A DNA stretch of 64,000 bases from Melieria omissa (lineage: Eukaryota; Arthropoda; Insecta; Diptera; Ulidiidae), in the NCBI GenBank assembly GCA_963971225.1, contig OZ020269.1:98998405-99062404 (forward strand), read 5' to 3'. A program made the translations under genes and the position numbers. A model generated the notes under the pieces. That model saw nothing but the letters and a program-made list of their open reading frames with translations, did no database searches and had not been told where the DNA came from. Each line of letters begins with the position of its first letter. Position 1 is the stretch's first letter. Below are positions 1 to 11,500 of the stretch, piece after piece.

Positions 1-115
1 AAGGTATGAATTTTGATTTTGAGTTGGAATGTACATACATCTTTAATGTAGTTCCTTTTTTTATTTTGGATAAAGCTTATTGGAACATCCTAAAATTTAT
101 ATGCAAGTTAAGTCT

Positions 116-190
116 TCTATAACGCGAATCACATAACGCGGAATTTTCCTGGAACGTAACCACCGCGTTATACGAGGGAAACCTGTATAA
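116..190. repeat. Short AACGCGG/CCGCGTT inverted motif
   Basis: TATAACGCGAATCACATAAC and a nearby CCGCGTTATACGAGG form an imperfect inverted arrangement in otherwise AT-rich DNA. It looks like the end of a dispersed insect repeat, but only one copy is visible here. Confidence 0.25.
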
Positions 191-192
191 AA

Positions 193-1600
193 GTACAGTC
201 TGCTTTCTTTAGTCATTATGGATATATTTATAAAAATTACGTATTAAAATTTTAATTTTGAAAATTTAATTTTATATTTTTTCTATACTTAAAATTTAAT
301 TTAAAATTCACTTCCTTTCTAAACTTGAACTTGAAATTCATTGTCAAATCTAACTAATTTAATTTCTCAGAAATTCTATGTAAAAATGCCAAGTTTCTAG
401 GATCCAAAACTAAAATCAAGCCACAACAAATAAATTAAAAAAAAAACAAAACAATATCTAAAGAAATTTATATGAAATTTCCAAACAGAATTTAGCCAGT
501 TGTACGAACTTATTAAATGATTGTATTAAATTATTGCTAACAATAGAATAATGAAATCCCTAGAAGTATCGTCAAAGAACAGGTGAAACTTTAACACAAA
601 AACACACACATACACACAAATGAATTATGTGAAATAAAAACTCTACTTATAAAACTAGTAACTAATGTAAAAGGAAATCATGAGATACGTTTTAAGTAAA
701 AATATGATAACTAGCGCACGCATACATTGAAAATGTAAATGCGTGTGTATGCGTGAAATTATTTAAATGGATTGTAATAAAAAAAAAACACACAAATGAA
801 GCATATGAAAAATATATATGGAGGCGATTGTGTTTTGTTGTTATGATTAGAGAAACCATGGAAGCTTGGGTAGTGATGTTATGGGAATCGGGCTTTATAC
901 GATCCCATAACAGACACCCTGAAAATGTAGTTCTTCTCATTTCAGCTTCACCCTAAAAGTTTCCCTTTCTTACACCTTCCACCACTTTCCTGCCATAACT
1001 CTTTCTCTTGAGTCTTGCTTGTAGCTGGAAGACCAATCAAGAAACCTGAATGAAAACACTGGGACAATAATAGATGAAATTGCATCCTATGTGATTTAAT
1101 CTACATCAAATGTAAGTAAATAATCCGCTAGAATGCAAATTAGGTAATTAAAACCAAACAAAGTAAATAAGGACGATCTGAATAACTCAGAGCAGCTTTC
1201 AGGACCAAAAAAAGTCATTCAAAAGTTCAAAATAGAAAATTTAGTTAATGGGAGACAATTTTACTCTTTCATTTTGTCTTCATCATTGCACAACCGCAAA
1301 TATTTAAAAAAATATTTGAAAAGTGTATATGCTTAAAATTTTAAAGTCCTATAAAAAAAAATTTTCGCACTGTGTAATAAATGTAAAATTGGTATTTTTA
1401 CTCAGTACATCATAACTTTGTCATTTTGCTTTCAATTCTATTAATGTTTCGCTTAAGATTTGCTCAAATAATATATTTTTCATCTTAGTTTTTAAAACCA
1501 GAGGATATCATTTATTTTACCTATAAAAAAAAATATTCAAAATTTATGATTTTTTAAATTGGTCGAAAAATTCACTTTCTTACAACTTTCACCATCAGTA
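193..1600. other. AT-rich non-coding stretch
   Basis: I see no convincing gene or repeat. The short ORFs at 692-956 overlap on opposite strands and lack any recognisable sequence. Confidence 0.5.
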
Positions 1601-1633
1601 ACTTCCTCAAAGCTCATCTAATTTGGACCGTCT

Positions 1634-2932
1634 CACAATGCGGCCGATTCCCAAAACGCTGGCCAAAACTCGAAAAATCAAGTAATTGATTCAAAATTTC
1701 TTACTCGGGGGTTTTCGGGGTCGCTGATTACGAATTTGATTTTAAAAATTTGAAAATCCACCCCTTCCACCCCTATTGGCCACCCTTCACGTGAAATAGC
1801 GTATATTCTAGAACATAATCAAGATGCATGTCAATTTAAAAATTGTAGGTTATACAGCAAAATAGATTATTTAGTTTTAATTACATAAAAAAATTGTCGT
1901 TATCAGCAAGATCGTCAGCATCTACATCTGTTTCTGTCTCAGAGGCCGAACTACAATCAGTACTTTCCAACACTTCTTCCGCATCAATAGATGGAGACAA
2001 CAGTAAATCAATTGTATCTGCTGACAAAGACTTCATCGGTTTTGCTGGCAACTTTCTGCAACTTGAAATGTATGGGTCAGAAGCTAATAAAAATCGTTTA
2101 AACACGTCCTCCATTGTTTTCTGACGATAGTTCTTTCTAGCGAAGTTCAGGCGATACATGGCAAAAAATTTATTGCAAGCATCTTGAGCATCTTCCCACA
2201 TTTGTCCGATAGGCAAAACGGCATCTTGAATGATTTCTGGACCATGAATCAAAAGCTTATGCACTAAAGTTGGCATATAATACCAATTATATTTGTCTAC
2301 TATCATTCTAGCCAACTTTGCACTATACTGCCGGAAGTTTCCTATTCCACTTGAAATGGCTTGCAGGATGATGTAGAAACGATATATGATGTCCTGATCG
2401 ACTTCCGTTATTTTTGCCGATTGTTGATATTTTTCAAAAAAATGTCGTGCAGTATTACCATCATTCGATGTTCCAGATCCAGATTTAGGCTTGTCAACGT
2501 TTAACCCCATCTCTTTTTTAAACGCAGTTTGTATTATTTTTTTTGGGTTTTCAACAGACTGTTTTTCTTCTGGCTTACGAGCCTGCCATTTCTCGATTTT
2601 CAATTTGTACGACAAATGTAGCAGAAACTCGAAACATCTAATCCAACAATGAAGCGATGAAATGCCAAATTTCAATTGTTCCGTAATAATGTCTGTTTGA
2701 AGCATTGCATCAATGTCGTTGAAATCTTTTGATGTGCGCTTACATTGATAACAACGCATATCAGAAGTTGATACAACTTCAATGTCAATGAGTTACACAC
2801 TTTGGTATCTATCATTGTTAAGGATAAATCATACTTGAAACGCACGATTGTCCCATCAACAGTAGTTTAAAACGTAGCGAGATTTTTTATTTGATCTTCC
2901 TTGTTCCTTCCTTGTTAGGTTTTCCCGCGTTG
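1634..2932. other. Possible terminal motifs of the Transib-like element
   Basis: CACAATGCGG at 1634-1643 and CCGCGTTGTG near 2923-2932 are inverted with one mismatch and bracket the transposase remnant. Transib ends begin with a CACAATG-like heptamer, as RAG recombination signals do. The match stops after about 10 bases and I see no 5-bp target duplication, so this may be coincidence. Confidence 0.2.
1881..2863 (-). pseudogene. Transib-family (RAG1-related) transposase, 5'-truncated remnant
   Basis: An intact 292-codon ORF (2759-1881) matches the C-terminal half of Transib transposases. It starts with the CxxC zinc knuckle (MRCYQC), continues with SGTSNDGNTARHFFEK, then WYYMPTLVHKLLIHGPEII and PIGQMWEDAQDACNKFF, and ends in an acidic tail. 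The alignment with RAG1 is recognisable: both Cys, both His (VHK...IH) and the catalytic Glu (WED) are kept. Upstream, in a different frame (2863 to about 2780), TVDGTIVRFKYDLSLTMIDTKVCNSLT reads as the preceding transposase segment, so there is one frameshift. A stop lies just before it and nothing further upstream is recognisable. It probably cannot encode an active enzyme because the N-terminal part, including at least one catalytic Asp, is absent. The family call rests on remembered consensus, not a search. Confidence 0.75.
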
Positions 2933-2939
2933 TGGGATT

Positions 2940-4850
2940 TTTGAACAGCCCAGACACATAAGTGGGTTTTAGACAGTGCACATAGATATAAGTCTGCTTT
3001 TTGTTTTCAATAACTAATTGTTTCATTGGCGCGGTTCAACTCAAAGACTAATGGCGACGGACTGAGTTTTGCTCAAATTAAAAAAAAAAATTTTATGTCA
3101 GACACAGTGTTAGTATTTTGTAAAAAACAAAAGCATTACATCAAAGGATACATGACAACTGATTGCCGGAAATTAAAGCCAACTTGTTTTTCGTACGTGC
3201 GAACTGCGCATCCAGCAAAAGTACTCTTTACTTCGAGCTTACAGCAATATACGCCAAAAAAAAGTTGACTTACTATGGAGTTGCAAGCTTGTATCACATC
3301 TTAAATGAAGCCAAAATCCAAATTTGCATGCCCTGGCAACGATTGTAATCGCGTGTAATTGATTTACTATCAAAATCTTGACGAACTTGTTCGAACGAAC
3401 GCACCCGAAAGCACAAAATTGCGCGAGGTGGCCACAGAAAAATCGCTGTAAAATCCAGTCGGGCAAAATCGGGCACCCGATCTCTTCAGGGCAGTACTCA
3501 CAGAAGACTAGTGAACAATTTTCCCAAAGACGGAACCGTGGCAAGTTTGGCCTTTTTTTTGAAAGTCTATCGAAAGTTCAAAAAGTGTGATAAAAACAGT
3601 GCTTCAAGTGAGTGCCTATGAAAAGACAACAACAACAACAACCAAATTTTTTTTTCTATATTTAATTATTTACTACAAATGCTTCTTTTACGATGCGGGT
3701 GCAAAAACTTTCAATTAATTTGCTCCTTTCCGTATTTTAAAACTTCAGCTTTACAGCTTTTTGAAAAAGTGAAAATTGGTGATATTATTTCACACTCTAA
3801 AAATTGCTCTACTTTGATGGGCTCTACAAGCAAAACTATTTGTCTAATTTAGTTAAGGTTTTCGGATTTCTTAGGTCCAAGCATTTATCTATCGGACAAG
3901 TATAACAGTTTTCCCCAAACTATAGGCAGCAGCTTCAGATAAAAGAGAAACGCACCATGTGTATATTTCGTTCTCTCTCTCTCTCGCTCTCTATCAATTT
4001 GATTTCGAAAAAAGGGCATAAAAGATGAATAGGCAGCTCTTGGCAGCTGAATCTTGTTTTATTTGATAGATAATATATTTAGTTATCATTTCGATAAGGT
4101 TTCAAAGCAGCGTTTTGCAGCGTTTTAATGCAGTATCATTTGAAAAGTATAATTTTCGGAAAAATTATGTGAAAAAATGACACTATTGTTTATGTTTTCC
4201 CTAATTCACTACTTAACAATTGATAATTAGTACTTTTTTTACATGTTCTACTCACCTTCAGAAGTGGATTCCATTTGGTCTTATTTGATTTTCTTTATTA
4301 CATAAAATTTTTCACCTGTACAACCGTTCTCAGTGTATTGACTGTAGTGTGTCGCTCGAGCGAAGGCCACATTCCAACTGAGCCTAAGGAAGGGGCGTGA
4401 CGAATTAGTCATCACTATGAACGATTTTAGTTTCTTGAAGGATCATTGCAGCCAACTCAAGGGTGAAAAACCCCTAAATAGAAACTTGGTTTTTTGGACT
4501 TTTGGCCGCACTTTGCGGCTTCGGCCGCTCTGTGCGTCTGTATATCGCTGGAAAGGCTACTATCTTCTGACAGACGGACAGCTTGCGTTAGTCGGCTGAT
4601 TCGTTTACGAGATATGTGGTCATTGCTGAAACCACAAGGAAAAACCTGGTTTTTTGAAGATTTTTCGAAAACGCTTCTTAAAATAATTTTTTTGATTGTC
4701 AGTTTCGTACTTTTTCGAATTTTTGTTTCAATTTTCCAACTTTTCGTTTCTGATTGAAACTTTATATAAAACAAATGTTTTTGATTTCTACGAAAATAAT
4801 TTAATAAAAAAAATTCATTGCTAAAACTTTGACTTAGACAAATCTTTTTA
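2940..4850. other. Non-coding flank without recognised genes
   Basis: Contains a short (CT)n tract near 3970-3990. A more GC-rich patch at 4460-4660 has the direct motif TGGTTTTTTG repeated at its two ends. It may be an unclassified repeat. No ORF here resembles a protein. Confidence 0.4.
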
Positions 4851-4872
4851 ATTATTATTTTCCTTTTTTATA

Positions 4873-5390
4873 AAATTCAAATATTCATATTTTAAAAAAG
4901 TTAAACATTTTAAATTAATGAAAACACATACATATTTATAAAACATTTAAAAATCATTCATATATTTTATAACTCAAATAATTTTTTTTTTTAATTTAAA
5001 AAAATTCAAATATTCATATATTGAAAAAATTTAACATTTTATATTAATAAAAACCCATACTTATAAAATATTCAAAATTCATTGATTCATTCATTTTAAA
5101 AACTAAAATTAATTTTTTTAATTTTAAAAAGTTCAGATATTCATATTTAAAAAAAAAATTAAACATGTAAATTAATAAAAACACAACTATTTTTAACATA
5201 TTTAAAATTCAATCATGTTTTTAATAACTAAAATAGTTGTTTTTTGATTTTAAAAAATTCAAATCATCATATTTTAAAAAAATTAAACATTTTAAATTAA
5301 TAAAAACACACATTAAAAAATATTTAAAATTCATTCATGTATTTAAAGACTAAAATTATTATTTTTTAATTTGTTCATTAGTTAAAAACA
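4873..5390. repeat. AT-rich minisatellite, about 127-bp unit, 4+ copies
   Basis: A unit starting with AAATTCAAATATTCAT and continuing AAACATTTTAAATTAATAAA recurs at about 4873, 5002, 5129 and 5255 (spacings 129, 127, 126), with a degraded fifth start near 5370. Copies are diverged. It lies about 130 bp beyond the stop codon of the UNC93-like gene and could overlap its 3' UTR. Confidence 0.75.
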
Positions 5391-5521
5391 CATAAATATA
5401 ATTGTAGACAACACATCTAAACATTTTTAATTTTATACTTAAACTTATAAAAACATTTAAATACTCGAAAAATTCGGCAATTCTGGTTTAAAAGTCTTCT
5501 CACACAACTCTCCAACGGCAT

Positions 5522-5588
5522 CTAATCGCTCAGCATTAGTTCCAGTGCCTTTTGCTTTTTGCGTAGTCGATACTCGGTGATGCCATAA
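5522..5588 (-). CDS. CG4928: UNC93-like coding exon 8 and stop
   Basis: 67 nt. It completes Gly485, then encodes YGITEYRLRKKQKALELMLSD and a TAG at 5524-5522. The acceptor is TTTGCAG. The tail is short, charged and cytoplasmic. No canonical AATAAA was found in the few hundred bases beyond the stop; only ATTAAA variants occur in the AT-rich flank. Confidence 0.9.
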
Positions 5589-8500
5589 CTGCAAATCCAA
5601 ACAAACTCATTCATTAGTTTGACCGCAAACCACTAAAACTCACACAAAACTTACCCTGTGCTGCCCAACACCAACACACCCATCAGTATCAACAGTTTCG
5701 TTGAGGTGCACAGCTGCGAGCTGATGACATAACCGATTACCGAACCGGTTGACTCCCACAGACGAAAGTTGCTGTAGCCAGCGATGAGTTGGTTCGGAAA
5801 CAAGATGCCATAGAAAGCTGCAAAAGTGCAAAATATTTAGTTGAGTTGACAACCATAACAAAACATAGTTCACCACAGTCAAACACTCACCGTTCACCAC
5901 CACCAACCAGACACCATCGCAGATGCCCCAAACGGCCGCAAAGGCGCAGTACATGACATAGTCCCCCTCGCGCGCCTCGTACATGAACATGTAGACAAAG
6001 AGTGCAACATTAAGCAGCGCACACATGGTAAACAAACAAATGCGGCCGATTTTTTCGACAATGGCGCCAGCAATGCCCGCAGCAATGGCATTGGCCACGC
6101 CGAAGCAAATCATGGCAAAGCCAATCTTCGAGATGCCCCAACCGCAAGCAACAAATGACTGCAAAGAGAGCGAAGAGAGCAAAGAGTGAAAGAGTTGCGA
6201 GTGGGTTGAAGTGTTGAATATTAAAAAAAGAAGTAATAGTTACTAACGCGTGTATAGTCCACTGCTAGGAAGGCCTCCTCGAGGCCTATAAACATGGTGA
6301 TGGGCAGAATGAGCAGCTGACGGCGCTTGCGCAGCAAATTAATGGTAACCGTAAGTAGCCGCAGACCGGACAGACCGTCACCGGTTGCGCCACGCTTGAC
6401 GCCATAGCTGCAGTGAAATGGTTTAAAAAACAAAAATTTAATATTTATGAAATTTTGATAATTTTGAGACTTACCGTTTCAGCGAATTGACACCGAGTAT
6501 CATCAGCGTCACTGCCACCGCCATGCAAACCAGAAAAATTGAGGTGAGCAGTTGAATTTTGGCCGGCTCGGGCGGACTCAGATTGGGATTCACTTCGGCA
6601 CTGATGCCGGGACAGAAACGCGCACCACACAACTCACCCACGCGACTGTTTTTGGGCACCGTCTCGCTGAAAGTTTGGTTTAGATCTGATTCCGTGGTAA
6701 CGACAAAGGAGAGCACTGCGAAAGAAGAAACAAAATATAAAAGATTATTAAAATCTGCAAAGGATTTTGCTGACAGGTGTTCTAACTAATGTCCGACCGA
6801 ACATTCGGGCTTGGGTTCGACCAAAAAATGGAGTTCAGTCAGACAGTAGTTGCAACCCACAAAAAAAAGGTCTCAGCCAAATCGTATAACTGAGAATGTC
6901 ACAGGTTGTTATTCTGTGAAGTTTTTAATGAACATTTTCCTCTCGTACTCACCTGACGACGATATCAAATTGCCCCACACTTGTGCCATTTGATAGAATA
7001 TGAAGAAGAGTCCAAAAAATTTCACCGTATTGACATCCTTATTCGATGTATTGCCGCGCACCTGCGTCAACGCCTCGGCAACGGTGGAGAGATAGGTGCA
7101 TTTGGCACACCACAGCGGTCCGCCACCCAAGCCGACCATGAGACCTGAGTATGAAAGTGATTAAATATATAGTAATCTATGTATCTATAACAATTTGTAT
7201 GATAATTGTTTTTGGACCTGGGATATTGACATAAAATTTTATCAAAATTTCAAAGGTCTAAAGTGATTATTGAAAAAGATGTTCGATTCTTGCCTTTCGC
7301 ATTTGCCTTTTGTTATCTGTTGTTTTTTTTTGTTATCATATGGCAACATTGAACTTTCTAGACGTCTGAGTGCTTTATGATGATGAAAACATTGAAGCAG
7401 TGAAGACATTTTATTCGAAAAAGCCTCGAATCACTATCAGATTAGTTGCTGAGGATGTTCATATATCGGTTAGCTCATGCGATACAACTAAGTTTGTTCA
7501 GACCTGTTCTCTTTTAACTTTGACCAAAGGAACCGTCGTGTGAGCATTGCGATTGCGTTAATGTCGATAGTTGCCAGGTTGGATAGGTCAACCAGGAAAG
7601 GAATCTAAACAGTACAGTCAAATGTTTATTTTAGGTCAGGTTTCCTTGGATACCTCAAAGAATGTTCTAGCGCGCACGGCCTATTCACCAAGCGCAGACA
7701 TGCCTGTTTAATACTTAATTTCACCGACGTCAGTGATGCCAGCTCATCAGTTTTACAACGGCCGATGATGTACCTGTGACCAGGAACCCATTGTTAGTGA
7801 ACCTTCCTTCCATCCGAGAACTTATCTCGAGCTGCACGGCACCTGGTAACCAAATTCAGAGATGTGTGTACCACATCTAGTGACATAATGATCACCCGAC
7901 TCCCTAATAAACTACAAATAGTAAGGGTTACCATACTGAGACCGCTTAGCCGTTCGGCTGGCACCAGTATTGCAATGGTTTTCGCCTGAAAGACGCTACA
8001 GTGATCGGATAGGTGTGTGATAAACGTTTTCCTATCTACACACAGAAAACACCACAGCCGATCGTGTTTTCCAGGTTCCAGCAATCGCTGAAGATCTCGA
8101 ATGCTTTGAGGATGGATTTCCGGCCGTTAAGCCAGTCATTCCAGTTAGGATTTTTTGTGATAAACCTATGTATGTGTTGTAGTGGAAGTCAAAGTGGCAT
8201 AATCTGTGTCTGAGAGGTTTTGTTGTCCACAGGAACCATAGGTAGTTAGACTTATTTTCATGTTTTGTTAACTTAGTACATTGAAACGAAAGATCTGAAT
8301 GGTGCAGTCCAAAACAGAGAAGAAAATTGTAATGAAAAATTTTGCTCTCACTTTTGCAGGAGTTGCTTAGGACATCGCTTGGTTCATGATATGTGAATAA
8401 TTTTTTTTAGTTTTTATATTAAAACGATTTGTTGACCAAAAAAAAAAGACATCGATTAAATGTCTTCAACGATGATTTATATTTACTCTAAGAGTCATAA

Positions 8501-11500
8501 CTGCCAAACAAACATGGGTGTATGGTTATGACGTTGAAATCAAAGTCCAATAATTTCAATAGAAACTGCCAGAAGTGGGCAATAGAGCCAAGAGAAATGT
8601 GAAAGTTTCGGTCATTGTTTTCTTCGATTTCAATGATGCGATGCATAGAGAATTCTTGCAAGAAGATCGAAGGGTCAATGAAGAATATTACCTTAAAATT
8701 ATGCGCTGTATGGGTAGAGCAATGTTAAGAAAACGCGAAAATCTGTGGCAAAACAATTCATGGCTTGTAATGTGGTGAGGTGTAATGTGGTGAAATGTAA
8801 TGTGGTGTTATGTTAGATGAGGTGATGTGATGTGATGTGATGTGATGTGATGTGATGTGATGTGATATGATGTGATCTGATGTGATGTGATGTGATGTGA
8901 TGTGATGTGATGTGATGTGATGTGATGTGATGTGATGTGATGTGATGTGATGTGATGTGATGTGATGTGATGTGATGTGATGTGATGTTATGTTATGTGA
9001 TGTTATGTGATGTTATGTGATGTTATGTGATGTTATGTGATGTTATGTGATGTTATGTGATGTTATGTGATGTTATGTGATGTGATGTGATGTGATGTGA
9101 TGTCAAGTGATGTGATGCGATATGATATGATGTGATGTAATGAGAATGTGATGTGATGTGATATGATGTAATGTGATCTAATGTGGTATGATTTAATCTG
9201 ATCTAATGTGATGTGAAATGATAGGATGTGATGTGATGTGATATGATGTATTGCGATCTGAGGTGATGTGATGTAGTGTGGTGTGATGAGATATGATATG
9301 ATGTGATATAATGTGAAGTGATCTCATGTGATATGATGTGATGTGATATGATCTAATGTGTTCTAATGTGGTATGATTTAATCCGATCTGTGATATGATG
9401 GGATGTGATATGATATGGTGTGATGTGATGTAATGTGTTCTAATATGGTATGATGTAATCCGATGTAATGTGATGTGATGTGATGTGATGTGATGTGATG
9501 TGATGTGATGTGATGTGATGTGATGTGATGTGATGTGATGTGATTTAATGTGATCTTATGTGATATGATGTAAAGCGATCTAATGTGATGTGATGTGATG
9601 TGATTTGATGCGATGTGAAGTGATCTTATCTGATATGATGTAATGTGAAGTGATGTAATGTAATGTGTTGAAGTTTCTTTGAGGAACCTGAGAAGATCTG
9701 GGAATGGCAGAATTCTTTTGTGCTTCATGACTTTCGCATCACGACAATGCAACTGTTCACAAATCGTTGTTTTTTCGTGAACTTTTGGCCAAAAACAACA
9801 TTATAACCATGTCGCACGCAAAGTGTTTACCGAATTTGGCCCTTGGAACTTTTTTCTGTTCCCAAAACTGAAAACACTTTGTATCTTTCTTTTTGTGAGA
9901 GCATTTCTATACAATTTTTTTACGCTATTCCCGCAAGTTTCTACTGAGAAAGAACATAAACAAAGCTTGTTAATATTTAAAAAAATAAATAAAGCCGTCT
10001 TTTCGTTTGAACAGATTCCGTACGAAAAAACATTGAACCAAAATTTTAACATATTTTTGAAAATATCAAAGTTGTGGACACTCACCTGCCGGTATTAGCG
10101 TCTCAAAACGTGGAAAGAACTGTGCTGCTATGTAGGGCATGTAGGCAAAGAAGGCCAGAGCCATAGTCAGATGGCAGCCGAACCATCTGTAAAGATATTT
10201 AAAGTTGATAGGTAATAAATTTAATTTTTTTTAATTTTTTTTAAATAATTTTATAGGAAAAAATACGTAATGAAGTGGAAGAGTATTGGTAGGTGAGGAA
10301 GGGTATGTGCGATGGTAGTCGCACTTTCACTCCATTGCGAGATCCTTCGTAGAGGAGGATATGCCTTGCGTTTAGTTAAACCACTTTTACATCTTCATAA
10401 AGTCAAACAGATTCCATAAATGGACTTTCCCTACGCTTTGAATGTCCGCTTAGAATCTTTTATTAACATTGGTATTTTATTTAGTACGTCAATAGGCAGT
10501 TACAACAAAACAGATTTAAAATGTTCTCATATAAATGCTAATCTTCTCTTTTTTATGACATCATGACATGTGATATGCCATTTTCCCCATAAACTTTATG
10601 TTAGTTCATTCGCATGTAATCCAGATATATTGTGCCACATGTAATCGCCGCATTATCTCCAACAACTGGCACTCGAGCGCAGCTTAGCAGTTATGAGCAA
10701 CTCTAATGCATCCATTCGTTTTGCTGCACATTTGTTGTGCGTATGTGGCTCATGCGGCATTCTGTATGTTGTGCCACTGCATAATGGATCGCAGCACACC
10801 AACACACACGCACACACGAGTACGACCCAAATAAGCCGGCGCACACGGATGAATGAGTATGTGGATTGCATGCCGCACAATACTGCAGTCTGTTTGTGGG
10901 CGAGCTTAATGTAGTTATTGATTTACGAACAGAATCAGTAAAGCAACCAAAGCAGACAATTCAAGAGGCATTTCTTCATTCTTTTCATTCAGTCGCATTG
11001 CTTCGTTTGCTTTGTTTGCTTTCTGTTTGAAACAAAGCCGGAAGCGGCTTTGAGGAAATTGTTTGTGAAATGTCTGAGTCTTTGTTGTAGTCTAAAGAGG
11101 GTTTCGAAATTTTAGTGAATTTTTTTTTTTAATTTTTGATGTTTCTGATTGAAGCTTTCGTAAGGCCAACAGGAACAGTTTTTTATATTTATTTTTATTT
11201 AGCTTTTATAGTTTATATTGTTTTAAAATAAGAGAGTTTTCAATTAAAAATATGTATACACTATGATCAATAAGTACCGGGACTGTGTATTTAAAATTTT
11301 CCGCTGTTGCCCGATGCAGGTAAAAATTGTAAAATGCGACGAAGTACAAAAAGTTGACTGACGCTAACAGCTGCCAAACAAAAACTAATGATGCAATCCC
11401 GCTCAAAATTTGACACAGATGTCATTTAAGGTCCTACCGACCTGCATCGGGCAACGGCGGAAAATTTAAAATACACAGTCCCGGTACTTATTGATCATAG

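Larger units (their letters stand above)
7370..9870 (+). pseudogene. mariner transposase pseudogene, interrupted twice
   Basis: Three pieces lie in order within UNC93 intron 2, opposite in strand to the host gene. 7370-7500 encodes a helix-turn-helix stretch (DDENIEAVKTFYSKKPRITI...). 8487-8778 encodes TWVYGYDVEIK and then VFFDFNDAMHREFLQE and NEEYYLKIMR. 9666-9870 encodes HHDNATVHKSLFFRELLAKNN. Family motifs are eroded: the first Asp context reads A-K-Q-T-W where relatives have G-D-E-T-W, and the third Asp box is degraded. An antisense LINE piece separates parts 1 and 2; a (GATGT)n satellite separates parts 2 and 3. It is clearly inactive. Confidence 0.75.

Noticed and set aside
9378..9752. 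124-codon minus-strand ORF rich in ITSHH
   Set aside because: Translation of the (GATGT)n array.
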